The notes under the pieces are model-generated. The model worked only from the letters and a program-made list of their open reading frames with translations. It was not told the DNA's origin and did no database searches. From contig NZ_CP022162.1 of NCBI RefSeq assembly GCF_003293595.1, forward strand, positions 2,463,799 to 2,527,798: 64,000 bases of DNA, written 5' to 3'. Positions within the stretch are counted from its first letter, which is position 1. Each line of letters starts with the position of its first letter. Origin of the DNA: Microbacterium sp. PM5. GTDB taxonomy: Bacteria; Actinomycetota; Actinomycetes; Actinomycetales; Microbacteriaceae. Of the stretch, positions 24,701 through 32,281 are shown in pieces. A program made the translations under genes and the position numbers.

Positions 24701-26554
24701 CTCGTAGACCATCTCCTCGTCGAGCTCGCCCACCCGGGCGTTTCGCGTCTCGCCGGCGACGAAGACGCCGAACAGGCCGCGGTCGGGGATCGTGCCGCCA
24801 CTCGTCACGGCCACGCGCTGGGCACCGGGGCGCGCCGTGAGCGTGCCGTGATCGCGGTCCCAGACGACGCGGGGACGCAGCTCGGCGAACTCGTCGGACG
24901 GGTACTTGCCGGCCAGCAGGTCGAGCGTCGCTTCGTAGGCTGAGCGGGGCAGCGTGCGAAAGGGTGCCGAGCGCCGCACCGTCTCGAACCAGCCCTCGAC
25001 GTCCACCGGCCCGACGGCGCACGCGGCGATCGTCTGCTGCGCGAGGATGTCGAGCGGATTCTGCGGCACGCTGATCGCCTCGATCTGGCCCGCGAGCATG
25101 CGTTCGGTGACCACCGCGGTGTGGAGGACATCGCCGCGGTGCTTGGGGAACAGTGCGGCCCGGCTCACCTCGCCCACCTGATGGCCCGCCCGTCCGACAC
25201 GCTGGAGTCCCGAGGCGGCGGACGGCGGTGCCTCGACCTGGATCACCAGATCGACGTCGCCCATGTCGATGCCGAGCTCCAGCGAACTCGTCGCGACGAC
25301 GCAGCGCAGGATGCCGCGCTTCAGTTCGTCTTCGACCTGGGCGCGCTGCTCCTTCGACACCGAGCCGTGGTGGGCCTTCGCCAGCTCCGGCGGGGCTCCG
25401 GCGCTCGCTCCCGCCTGGGCCATCGTGGCGGCCGGAACCGTCTGCGCGGGCAGATCGAGCCCGAGCCGCTCCGCGTAGATCTCGTTGAGGCGCCCCGTGA
25501 GGCGCTCCGCGAGACGCCGCGAGTTCGCGAACACGATCGTCGAGCGATGCGCCAGGACGCGGTCGACGATGGCCTCCTCCACGTGCGGCCAGACCGAGCC
25601 GGTGACCTCGGACGGCTGCGACGGCGTGAACCAGTCGCCGTCGCCCTCGGCATCCGCCGCCGCCTCCGCGTCGGAATCGGTCCGCTCCGGCGGTGGGGGA
25701 GGGTTGAGCATGTCGCTCATCGGCACCACGACGCGCAGATCGAACGCCTTCGTCGCACGCGGGGCGACGATCTCGACCGGCGCGGAGCCGCCGAGGAAGC
25801 GCGCCACCTCGTCGATGGGGCGCACGGTGGCCGAGAGCCCCACGCGTTGCGCGGGCGCGCGCTCGGGGTCGTCGCCGCGACGCAGCGCGTCGAGTCGTTC
25901 GAGGCTGACGGCCAAGTGAGCGCCGCGCTTGGTCGCCGCGACCGCGTGCACTTCGTCGACGATCACCGTGTGCACGTCGCGCAAGGTCGCCGCCGCCTGC
26001 GACGTGAGCATCAGATACAGCGACTCGGGCGTGGTGATGAGGATGTCGGGCGGGTCAGCGACGAGTCGGCGGCGATCGGCGGCCGGAGTGTCTCCCGAGC
26101 GCACGCCGACGGTGACCTCGGGGAGCGGGATGCCGAGGCGCCTCGCCGCCTGCCCGATTCCCACCAACGGCGAGCGGAGGTTGCGCTCGACGTCGACGCC
26201 GAGCGCCTTGAGCGGAGAGATGTAGAGGATGCGCGTGCCGGCAGCATCCTTCTTCCTCGCCGCCTTCTTCCGGGAGCCAGGGGGCTGCTGGGCGGCAGCG
26301 GGCCTCTTGGGCGCAGCGGGGTCTTCCGCCGCCTCGGACGCTCGCGGCGCCGGAGCCTTCTCACGGAAGACGCGGTCGATGGCCCAGAGGAACGCCGAGA
26401 GGGTCTTGCCCGAGCCGGTGGGAGCCACGACGAGGGCGTGCTTGCCGGCGGAGATCGCATCCCACGCCCCCGCCTGAGCGCTCGTGGGCTGGGCGAAGGC
26501 GCCGCGGAACCAGTCCTGGGTCGCAGGACCGAACCGCTCGAGCACATCGGCCAT
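21713..26554 (-). CDS. lhr: Lhr-type ATP-dependent DNA helicase
   Basis: 1613 residues, the full Lhr length class. N-terminal superfamily 2 helicase core: Walker A APTGSGKTL near residue 45, motif Ia ISPLKAL, DEVHA box, SATVRP motif III, then RecA2 with ATSSLELGIDMGDVDLV and QRVGRAGH; a winged helix and the Lhr-core beta-barrel follow, with a long C-terminal domain. Lhr tracks 3'-5' on DNA and unwinds RNA:DNA hybrids; in mycobacteria it is DNA-damage induced. A Lys/Ala/Pro-rich insert of about 45 residues sits between motif I and Ia. GATGAT lies 6 nt before the ATG, with no Shine-Dalgarno. nei is immediately downstream. Confidence 0.95.
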   Translation of the reverse strand: MADVLERFGPATQDWFRGAFAQPTSAQAGAWDAISAGKHALVVAPTGSGKTLSAFLWAIDRVFREKAPAPRASEAAEDPAAPKRPAAAQQPPGSRKKAARKKDAAGTRILYISPLKALGVDVERNLRSPLVGIGQAARRLGIPLPEVTVGVRSGDTPAADRRRLVADPPDILITTPESLYLMLTSQAAATLRDVHTVIVDEVHAVAATKRGAHLAVSLERLDALRRGDDPERAPAQRVGLSATVRPIDEVARFLGGSAPVEIVAPRATKAFDLRVVVPMSDMLNPPPPPERTDSDAEAAADAEGDGDWFTPSQPSEVTGSVWPHVEEAIVDRVLAHRSTIVFANSRRLAERLTGRLNEIYAERLGLDLPAQTVPAATMAQAGASAGAPPELAKAHHGSVSKEQRAQVEDELKRGILRCVVATSSLELGIDMGDVDLVIQVEAPPSAASGLQRVGRAGHQVGEVSRAALFPKHRGDVLHTAVVTERMLAGQIEAISVPQNPLDILAQQTIAACAVGPVDVEGWFETVRRSAPFRTLPRSAYEATLDLLAGKYPSDEFAELRPRVVWDRDHGTLTARPGAQRVAVTSGGTIPDRGLFGVFVAGETRNARVGELDEEMVYESRVNDVFTLGTTSWRIVEITHDRVNVLPAFGQPGKLPFWHGDGLGRPAELGEALGRFSREVAGADAEKATARLRESGLDDNAIGNLLAYLDEQKEATGSLPTDRTLTVERSRDEVGDWRIILHSPYGMHVHAPWALAVNARIRERLGVEGSAVASDDGIIARVPDAESEPPGAELFVFEPDELEQLVTDEVGGSALFASRFRECAARALLLPRLNPNKRSPLWQQRQKSAQLLEVAKNHPTFPIILETLREVLQDVYDLPALLRIARSIGDRRIRLVETTTSTPSPFARDLLFGYVGAFMYEGDSPLAERRAAALSVDPALLGELLGKVEMRELLDPAVIAQFEREAQRLDPSRRVRGLEGVADLLRLLGPLDAIEVAARLAPPTTQSQDASAGVAPSPTDAESDAGAHGAASAFLDQLVAARRAIRVSVGGVERVAAIEDAGRLRDALGAALPVGIPLAFLEPVADPLADLVARYARTHGPFRTADVARRLGVGGAVARQTLQRLESQGRVASGFFLPEGAAPRSMTDDEGGSRAGIDDLEWCDSEVLRRLRLRSLAAIRGTVEPVTPASYARFLPAWQHIAGAAGGRPLEGVDGVLAVIEQLAGVPLPASAWESLILPLRVSDYTPAMLDELTSTGDVVWSGHGSLPGRDGWIALHPADTVALTLTPAEDPEAPSDTEQRIIDALRAGGAFFAGQLAAMTQATSEQAVIDALWNLAWTGRVTNDTFAPVRGLLAGGSQAHRTARRAPRARMFRGTSIPTTLAATRTAAPRAPMAGGRWSLLPEPSADGALRATASASLLLERYGVVTRGSVQAEAVPGGFAQAYRVLAGFEDAGHCRRGYFIEKLGAAQFAASATVDRLREYAALADPPPRRAVTLAATDPANPYGAALAWPALDGVSHRPGRKAGGLVTLVDGELVFYLERGGRSALVFSDDDEVLAAAAASLVATARTHRLDTLTVEQVSGAFVYGTASGRALQSAGFVESSRGLTLRRQR

Positions 26555-26621
26555 CGCTCCATCATCGCGCGGACCTCCGACAAGCGGGGTCGCGCTCGCG
26601 CGCGGCGAACACCGACGCGTC

Positions 26622-26648
26622 GGGGCGGCGGAGCGCGCCCGCCGCCCC
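26622..26648 (-). terminator. GC-rich hairpin after the ABC-F gene
   Basis: Perfect 10-bp arms GGGGCGGCGG (26622-26631) and CCGCCGCCCC (26639-26648) around a 7-nt loop, 10 nt past the ABC-F stop on the minus strand. There is no T tract, so it may be a non-canonical terminator or a barrier before lhr. Confidence 0.45.
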
Positions 26649-26658
26649 GAGGACCGGA

Positions 26659-28332
26659 TCAGCCGGACGCGACCTCGGTCAGCACCCCCTCCCGCAGCTC
26701 GAGCACGAGGTCGGGATCGATCCTCCCGAGGAAGCCGTCGTCGTGGCTGACCACGACGACGGCGCCGCGGAACGCCGACAGCGCGGCGACGAGCTGGTCA
26801 ACCGTGTCGAGATCGAGGTTGTTCGTCGGCTCGTCGAGCACCAGCAGCTGCGGTGCCGGCTCGGCCATCACGAGGCATGCCAGCGCGAGGCGGAAGCGCT
26901 CACCGCCCGACAGCGCCGACACCGGGCGCAGCACCGTGGCCCCGCGGAGCAGGAACCGTGCGAGACGGTTGCGCAGCTCGACGTCGCCGACGCCGGGTGC
27001 GGCGCGGCGCAGGTTCTCCAGCGGCGTCGCCTCCTCCTCCAGCCGGTCGATCCGCTGCGACAGGTACCCGACGCGGTCGGTGTGGGCGGTCGCGTGTGCA
27101 GGACTCCGCCTGGGCGGGCCGTCCGGGCCCCCTGCACCGCCGCCGGCGCCGGTTGAGGCGGAGTTGTGCACGTCGTCGGGCTCGGAAGGGCCCGAGCGGC
27201 CCGCGACGAGCCGCTCCAGGAGGGTCGTCTTGCCCGCTCCGTTCGGACCGATCAGCGCGACCCGCTCCGGGCCCTGGACGATCCACGATCGCTCGCCGTC
27301 ACCGATCGTCGCGATCCGCCGTCCCGCGGCGACTCCGGGGTCGGGGAGGTCGATGCGCACCGACTCGTCGTCGCGCACGCGACGTTCGGCGGCGTCGAGC
27401 GCCGCGCGCGCCTCCGTCTCCTTGTCGCGTGCCTCGACCCGAAGCCGCCCGGCCGACACCTGGGCAGCACGCTTCTTGCCGCCCATGATGATCTTCGGCT
27501 CACGCTTCTCGGCGTACGCCTTGTTCCCCATCGCCGTGCGGGTGGCCAGCACCTGCTCCTGGTGGATGCGGTCGCGCTTCTCGCGCCGCACCTGTTGGCG
27601 AGCGGCGGACTCGGCCTGCCGTGCGGCGGCCTGTTCCTCCTCATGGGCTGCGCGCCACGCGGAGTACGGACCGCCGAACGTCGTCAGCGCACTGCCGTAG
27701 AGCTCGGTCGTCTCGTCCATCTGCTCGAGCAGTGCCGTGTCGTGGCTCACGACGATGAGCGTGCCCCGCCAGCTCCGTACGAGCTCGTATACCCGCGCCC
27801 GCGCATCGCGGTCGAGATTGTTGGTGGGCTCGTCCAGCAGCGCGATGGGTGCACCGCGCAGCCGCACTCCGACCAGCGCCGCGAGCACGGCCTCGCCGCC
27901 GGAGAGTGCGTCCACCCGTCTGTCGAGCGCGTCGGCGGGCAGGCCCGCTTCGGCGAGCGCGGCCTGGGCGCGCGCCTCCACGTCCCAGTCGTCGCCGACG
28001 GCATCGAAGTGACGCTGGTCGACGTCGCCGGAGGCGATGGCGCGCACGGCATCCAGGGACGTGTCGACGCCCAGCAGAGCGGCGACGCGGGTGTCTTCGG
28101 GGACCCGCTGGGGCATCACATCGACGGTGCCGCTGCGAAAGACGGTGCCGGATGCCGGGACGCGGGTGCCCGCGATGAGGCCGAGCAGCGTGGACTTGCC
28201 GGCGCCGTTGCGTCCGATGAGTCCGGTGCGCACATCGGAGAAGGCTCCGGAGACGCTGTCGAGAGCGACGGTGCCGTCCGGCCAGGTGAAGGTGACGCGG
28301 TCGAGCACGACCGCGGGAGAAGCGTGGGGCAT
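26659..28332 (-). CDS. ABC-F family ATPase (ribosome-associated, possible antibiotic-target protection)
   Basis: 557 residues with two nucleotide-binding domains and no membrane part. Domain 1: GRNGAGKSTLL near residue 38, LSGGEAVLAAL and LLDEPTNNLD. The linker is long, charged and helical (AAHEEEQAAARQAE onward, residues about 225-305). Domain 2: GPNGAGKTTLL near 365, LSGGERFRLAL and LVLDEPTNNLD. ABC-F proteins act on the ribosomal E site, either rescuing stalled ribosomes or expelling antibiotics. The ATG at 28332 has GGAGG 5 nt upstream; an in-frame GTG further up lacks one. Residues about 387-413 are encoded by an inserted palindromic repeat. A long structured leader precedes the gene. 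Confidence 0.9.
   Translation of the reverse strand: MPHASPAVVLDRVTFTWPDGTVALDSVSGAFSDVRTGLIGRNGAGKSTLLGLIAGTRVPASGTVFRSGTVDVMPQRVPEDTRVAALLGVDTSLDAVRAIASGDVDQRHFDAVGDDWDVEARAQAALAEAGLPADALDRRVDALSGGEAVLAALVGVRLRGAPIALLDEPTNNLDRDARARVYELVRSWRGTLIVVSHDTALLEQMDETTELYGSALTTFGGPYSAWRAAHEEEQAAARQAESAARQQVRREKRDRIHQEQVLATRTAMGNKAYAEKREPKIIMGGKKRAAQVSAGRLRVEARDKETEARAALDAAERRVRDDESVRIDLPDPGVAAGRRIATIGDGERSWIVQGPERVALIGPNGAGKTTLLERLVAGRSGPSEPDDVHNSASTGAGGGAGGPDGPPRRSPAHATAHTDRVGYLSQRIDRLEEEATPLENLRRAAPGVGDVELRNRLARFLLRGATVLRPVSALSGGERFRLALACLVMAEPAPQLLVLDEPTNNLDLDTVDQLVAALSAFRGAVVVVSHDDGFLGRIDPDLVLELREGVLTEVASG
27094..27172. repeat. Palindromic AACTCCGC element inside the ABC-F coding sequence
   Basis: GTGTGCAGGACTCCGCCTGG (from 27094) pairs with the complement of the segment ending GAGGCGGAGTTGTGCACG (27155-27172) across a GC-rich loop of about 40 nt. 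It shares the words AGGCGGAGT and TTGTGCACG with the intergenic element at 45693-45767. In the ABC-F protein it is translated, in frame, as a Gly/Pro/Ala/Ser-rich loop between Walker A of domain 2 and the VGYLSQ strand, where ABC-F proteins normally have only a short connection. Confidence 0.7.
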
Positions 28333-28566
28333 GGGTGCCTCCTGTCGGTGACGGGAACAGTGTCGGAGCGCGGGCGCGCACGACACCGTTCCCGGGACGA
28401 CGGGAGAGGGTCGACGGCCGGCGCGGATAAGGATGCGCCGACGCGTCGAAGAACCCGGGTTCCGAAGAGGGACGGAGGGATCGACGGCTCAGCGCGCAAT
28501 CACAGCGCGGCGTCGAAACCCTTCAACGGTCTTCCTCACGGTCGGGACAGGAACGCCGACAGCCTA
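28333..28566 (-). promoter_or_regulatory. Structured leader of the ABC-F gene with -10, short ORF and hairpin
   Basis: On the minus strand, TAGGCT (28561-28566) is a candidate -10. About 20 nt on begins a 16-codon reading frame (28489-28539). Further on, GGGAACAGTGTCG (28353-28365) and CGACACCGTTCCC (28381-28393) form a 13-bp stem with one mismatch, ending 20 nt before the ATG and about 10 nt before the Shine-Dalgarno (28338-28342). A leader peptide plus a hairpin before an ABC-F gene is the usual plan of antibiotic-induced attenuation; here this is inference from layout. Confidence 0.45.
28489..28539 (-). CDS. Candidate leader peptide upstream of the ABC-F gene
   Basis: GTG-initiated frame of 16 codons, MRKTVEGFRRRAVIAR, ending in TGA. 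Its RRR stretch fits the Arg/Lys-x-Arg/Lys arrest motif at which macrolide-bound ribosomes stall in Erm leader peptides. It starts about 15 nt after the expected transcription start. No Shine-Dalgarno is seen, the start is GTG and short frames of this size arise by chance, so the call is tentative. Confidence 0.25.
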   Translation of the reverse strand: MRKTVEGFRRRAVIAR

Positions 28567-28597
28567 ACGCACCCGCCCTCCGAAGGCCACAGCCGGC

Positions 28598-29251
28598 TCA
28601 GCTCTCCGCGGCGGCGAGCTGCTTCTCGAGGAAGACGCGGACGTCGTCGAGCTCCTCCTGCGACACGCTGTGGGTCAGCCCGGCATAGACGCGACCGCTC
28701 AAGGTCGCGTGCTCCGGCAGCCACTGCACCGTGTGGGCCACCGCGGCCGGCGGAATGACCTCGTCGCGGGCACCCCGTCCCCAGAAGACCGGCGGGCGGC
28801 GTTCGGCGAGCGTCCCGTCGCCCGGAAGGGGGGTCGGGTCCGCATAGCCGGCGAGGTTCACGACGAACGCGAACCGTTCGGGGCGCAGGCGCAGGGCCTG
28901 CAGAGCGACCGCGGCGCCCTGGGAGAAACCGAGGATGCCGACCGTCTCGGCATCCGTCGTCCGATCGAGCCACGCGATCAGGGCGTCGGCGGCGTCCGTC
29001 ACCGCGGTGCTCGAGCGTCCGTCGAGTCCCTCGATCGGGTACCACGACCAGCCGGGGGCGGGAAACGGCGGAGCCAACGGCGCGCGGACGGCGGCCAGCA
29101 CGAACGCGTCGGGCAGGAACGGAGCGAGCCCGAACAGGTCGCGCTCGTCCGAGCCGTAGCCGTGCAGGAGCAGCAGCACGGGTCTGCCGCTTCGCGCCTC
29201 GGGGCCTTCGGACCAGAGGACGGCCCCGTCGTCGATCGCGATCGCGCTCAT
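28598..29251 (-). CDS. Alpha/beta-hydrolase, phospholipase/carboxylesterase type
   Basis: 217 residues. LLLLHGYGSDERDLFGLAPF near residue 27 gives the oxyanion region, GFSQGAA near residue 107 the nucleophile Ser, RDEVIPP the Asp and LTHSVSQEE the His, so the triad is complete and in the order of the YpfH/carboxylesterase 2 family, which hydrolyse short acyl esters. The ATG at 29251 is preferred because residues before it in the longer frame are low-complexity and overlap the divergent NUDIX gene's promoter; AGGATGGGG lies upstream. Confidence 0.88.
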   Translation of the reverse strand: MSAIAIDDGAVLWSEGPEARSGRPVLLLLHGYGSDERDLFGLAPFLPDAFVLAAVRAPLAPPFPAPGWSWYPIEGLDGRSSTAVTDAADALIAWLDRTTDAETVGILGFSQGAAVALQALRLRPERFAFVVNLAGYADPTPLPGDGTLAERRPPVFWGRGARDEVIPPAAVAHTVQWLPEHATLSGRVYAGLTHSVSQEELDDVRVFLEKQLAAAES

Positions 29252-29345
29252 CACCCCATCCTCGCAGGAGGTGTCGACGCTCGCGTCGTCGCCCGGCCGA
29301 CGCCGCGGACGCGCCATGGGCGGCGGTGCGGGTATACATGGAGGC

Positions 29346-30014
29346 ATGGCCGTTCGCACCCCCGACCCTGATCCGAACGAACGCGACGACGACGGGACCC
29401 CTCGCGACCCGCTGCGCGGCTTCGGGGGAGGGGCCGGTCGTCCCGGGCACCCTCTCGGCGACGGCACGTTCGGCTCGCCGGCTCCGGAAAGCGCCGCAAA
29501 CCCCGGCTGGTTGAGCGACGTCGAGCTCGCCGAGGCCCGTCGGCGGCTGCCGATCCTCTACGTCGAGGCGGTGCCGGTGCGCACGGACGGCGTGGGTGCG
29601 GTGACGCAGGTCGGCGTGCTGCTGAGGGCGACGCCGCTGGGGGAGATCACCCGGTCGATCGTGTCGGGGCGGGTGCGCTATGGCGAGACGGTGCGCGACG
29701 CCCTCTTCCGCCATCTCGAGAACGACCTCGGTCCGATGGCGTTCCCGCAGCTTCCGCCGCAACCGGTGCCGTTCACGGTGGCCGAGTACTTCCCCCTCCC
29801 CGGGGTCAGCGCCTTCCACGACGACCGTCAGCATGCGGTGTCGCTGGCGTTCGTCATCCCGGTCACCGGTACGTGCGAGCCGCGCCAGGATGCCCTGGAG
29901 GTCACGTGGATGACCCCCGAGGAGGCGTCGTCCGACGCTCTGGCCGCCGAGATGGAGGGCGGGCGCTCGACGCTCATCCGTCTGGCTCTCGCCAGCGTCG
30001 GCGCGCTGCGCTGA
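29346..30014 (+). CDS. NUDIX-like protein, DUF4916 family
   Basis: 222 residues. After about 65 Pro/Gly-rich residues the domain opens with LPILYVEAVPVRTDG, then SIVSGRVRYGETVRDALFRH, QPVPFTVAEYFP and HAVSLAFVIPV, which is the DUF4916 branch of the NUDIX fold. The Nudix box is degenerate: the REUxEE part reads RHLEND, so standard pyrophosphohydrolase chemistry is doubtful and a ligand-binding role is possible. TATACA ends 7 nt before the ATG; a GGAGG word is too close (1-2 nt) to be used normally, suggesting a leaderless start. Confidence 0.75.
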   Translation: MAVRTPDPDPNERDDDGTPRDPLRGFGGGAGRPGHPLGDGTFGSPAPESAANPGWLSDVELAEARRRLPILYVEAVPVRTDGVGAVTQVGVLLRATPLGEITRSIVSGRVRYGETVRDALFRHLENDLGPMAFPQLPPQPVPFTVAEYFPLPGVSAFHDDRQHAVSLAFVIPVTGTCEPRQDALEVTWMTPEEASSDALAAEMEGGRSTLIRLALASVGALR

Positions 30015-30056
30015 CCGCCCCGCCGCCGAACCGACTCTCGAACCCAGGTGATCACC

Positions 30057-30869
30057 GTGCCCCGCAGTGAGATGCTCGTCGAGGTCGCCGGCGCGCTGCC
30101 GCTGGCGCTGCTGCTGTCGTTCGTGATCGCCTGGGTGCTGCGTCGCCTGTTCGGTGCCCGGCTCTCCCTGCCGCTGTCGGTCATGACGATCGTGTCGCTG
30201 CTGGGAGTGAGCCTGGGGCTCTTCCTGGCGGGGTGGTTCTTCGTCGGGCTGAGGCTGTGGATGCCGACCGCACTGCTGCTGGCGGCCGGCAGCAGCCTCG
30301 GGCTGTCGTTCCTCGTCGCCGGCGTGGCGGCGCTGCTGCGCCGCGACGGGGCCATCGACGTCGCCGCGCTCCTGGAGAAGGGCGAGAGCGACCGTGTCGA
30401 GTTCAAGGAGACCGCGCGCTGGAACGTCCGTGACGACAAGAAGGACGCGCGGATGGAGCAGGTGGTCGCGAAGACCGTCGCCGCCTTCCTCAACAGTTCC
30501 GGGGGAACACTGCTCATCGGCGTCGACGACGACGGCCGCGTGCATGGTCTCGATCGCGACTTCGCGACTCTCCGCACCCCCGACGCCGACCGGTTCGAGC
30601 TCTGGCTGCGCGACATGCTGACGGCGAGTCTCGGAAAGAACGCCGCTGCCATGCCGCGTATCCGTTTCGCCGAGGTCGACGGCGCCACGGTCTGCGCCGT
30701 ACGCTGCCCGCGAGCGCCCGAGCCCGTCTTCGTCGCCCAGGGCGGCGGCACCGAGTTGTGGGTGCGGGTCGGCAACTCGACCCGCGCGTTCGGCGTCGAC
30801 GAAGCCGTGACCTACGTCGCCCGGCACTTCCGGCCCACCCTCACCGATCTTCTGCTCGGGCGTCGCTGA
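30057..30869 (+). CDS. Membrane-anchored AlbA_2 (Schlafen-like) domain protein
   Basis: About 270 residues. Three hydrophobic segments cover roughly residues 6-90 (VAGALPLALLLSFVIAWVL and following). The cytoplasmic part carries the AlbA_2 pattern: ESDRVEFKETARWN near 112, an EQVVAKTVAAFLNSSGGTLLIG helix-strand (split here as EQVVAKTVAAF and LNSSGGTLLIG) and DDDGRVHGLDRD. AlbA_2 domains bind nucleic acid and occur in Schlafen RNases and in transcription regulators; N-terminal membrane anchoring is unusual. GTG 30057 has CAGGTGA upstream at good spacing; GTG 30048 and ATG 30081 are alternatives. It starts 42 nt after the NUDIX gene. Confidence 0.8.
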   Translation: MPRSEMLVEVAGALPLALLLSFVIAWVLRRLFGARLSLPLSVMTIVSLLGVSLGLFLAGWFFVGLRLWMPTALLLAAGSSLGLSFLVAGVAALLRRDGAIDVAALLEKGESDRVEFKETARWNVRDDKKDARMEQVVAKTVAAFLNSSGGTLLIGVDDDGRVHGLDRDFATLRTPDADRFELWLRDMLTASLGKNAAAMPRIRFAEVDGATVCAVRCPRAPEPVFVAQGGGTELWVRVGNSTRAFGVDEAVTYVARHFRPTLTDLLLGRR

Positions 30870-30979
30870 CGACGACACCGTCACGATCGGCTTCTCCGAT
30901 ATCATTCGCGTGCCGGCACGCCCGAGTCGGTGACATGCCGCCGCGCCCGCCGGGGCGGGCGCCGCTTCGGAGTGTTGCC

Positions 30980-32239
30980 ATGACCGACCGCCACGAGTCC
31001 GACCAGTCCGCCTTCGACGACCTCATGTCGGGGTCGCACGAGTCCCGATCCGAAGGGGACGCGGCGTCGTTTCCCACCGTCTTCCGCGGCTACGACCGCG
31101 CCGCCGTGGATGCCGCGCTCGCGGCGTTGATGGCCGACGCTGACGCCCGCCGCGCCGACGCCGACGCGCTCACCCGTCAGCTCGAGACCGCGCAGCAGCA
31201 GGAGCACGAGCGCACCGACGAGCTCGCGCGGCTCCAGGCGCGCGTTGCGCAGCTGGAGAGCGACCTCGCGGTGCAGTCCGCGCGCGCCGACAACGCAGAG
31301 GACAAGGTGCAGACCCTCTCGGCGGAGTTCGTGAGCTCCGCCGCGGAGTCCTCCCACGAACGCGAGCGGTTCGAGGACGTGCTGCGGGTCGCGGAGGACC
31401 AGGCATCCGTGATCATCAAGAACGCGAGCGTGCAGGCAGAGCGTCTTCTCCAGGCCGCCCGCGAGGAGATCGCCGCGCAGCGCGCAGCGGCTCACGCCGA
31501 TATCGAGACGGTGCGCGCCCAGGCGGCGACGGATGCCGCACAGGCGAGACTGACGATCGATACCGAGCTGACGGCGCACACCGCCCAGCTCGAGCGCGAA
31601 GCGGCGCACGCCGCCGAGAAGCTCGCCCAGGCCGAACAGGAGGCCGCTGCCATCCGCACCGAAGCTGAGAAGGGCGCCGCGGCCCTGCGTGCTCTCGTCT
31701 CGCGCGAGACGGAGCAGCTCCGCGCGGAGGCGGAGGACGCGGTGCGCGAGCAGCGCCTGCGCGCACTCGAGTTCGAGGAGGCCCTGAGCCGCCGGCAGGA
31801 CGATGCCCAGCAGGAGTTCCTGATGCTGCACAACCAGGCCGTCGCGCACGCCGAGCGCATCACGCAGGACGCCAACGACCAGGTCGCCGCATCGCTGGAG
31901 CACGCGCAGCGCATCACGGCGAAGGCCGACGACTTCGACAAGCTCATGCGCGCCCAGGCTCAGCAGCACGAGGCCGACGCCCGGCTGCGGTCGCGCGAGA
32001 TCCTGGATCGCGCGAGCGTCAAGGCGCAGAAGATCATCGACACCGTCACCGGGCATTCGCAGAGCGTGCTGCGCGACGCCGAAGACCGCGCGCGGGCGCT
32101 GCGCTGGCAGCAGCACCAGTTGACGAGCTTCATGTCCGAGGTCAAGGAGCTGCTGCGCACCGAGGCGGCGGCCGACGGCGCCGAGGCCGCGTCGGTACCC
32201 GGTGCCGAGGAGATCGACGACGATCACGCGCCGCAGTGA
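30980..32239 (+). CDS. DivIVA-like coiled-coil protein
   Basis: 419 residues. A short N-terminal segment (TVFRGYDRAAVDAALAAL, residues about 35-52) matches the lipid-binding motif of DivIVA/Wag31 proteins; the rest to about residue 390 is an almost unbroken Ala/Glu/Arg/Gln coiled coil with a DivIVA-like core (SVIIKNASVQAERLLQAA). Such proteins scaffold poles, septa or polar growth machinery. It is not Wag31 itself, which is encoded next to the dcw cluster. The ATG at 30980 has CGGAGTG upstream; ATG 30935 is a weaker alternative. Confidence 0.75.
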   Translation: MTDRHESDQSAFDDLMSGSHESRSEGDAASFPTVFRGYDRAAVDAALAALMADADARRADADALTRQLETAQQQEHERTDELARLQARVAQLESDLAVQSARADNAEDKVQTLSAEFVSSAAESSHERERFEDVLRVAEDQASVIIKNASVQAERLLQAAREEIAAQRAAAHADIETVRAQAATDAAQARLTIDTELTAHTAQLEREAAHAAEKLAQAEQEAAAIRTEAEKGAAALRALVSRETEQLRAEAEDAVREQRLRALEFEEALSRRQDDAQQEFLMLHNQAVAHAERITQDANDQVAASLEHAQRITAKADDFDKLMRAQAQQHEADARLRSREILDRASVKAQKIIDTVTGHSQSVLRDAEDRARALRWQQHQLTSFMSEVKELLRTEAAADGAEAASVPGAEEIDDDHAPQ

Positions 32240-32281
32240 TCGCCGATCGGTGACGTCGCGGGCCCGACGTAGGCTCGGAGC

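Noticed and set aside
20858..24943. A 1361-codon plus-strand frame over nei and lhr
   Set aside because: It reads across both well-supported minus-strand genes and the gap between them, with low-complexity composition and no domain.
29271..29345. Longer start for the NUDIX gene at 29271
   Set aside because: The extra residues are Gly/Arg-rich, overlap the divergent esterase start region, and the -10 plus ATG at 29346 explains initiation better.
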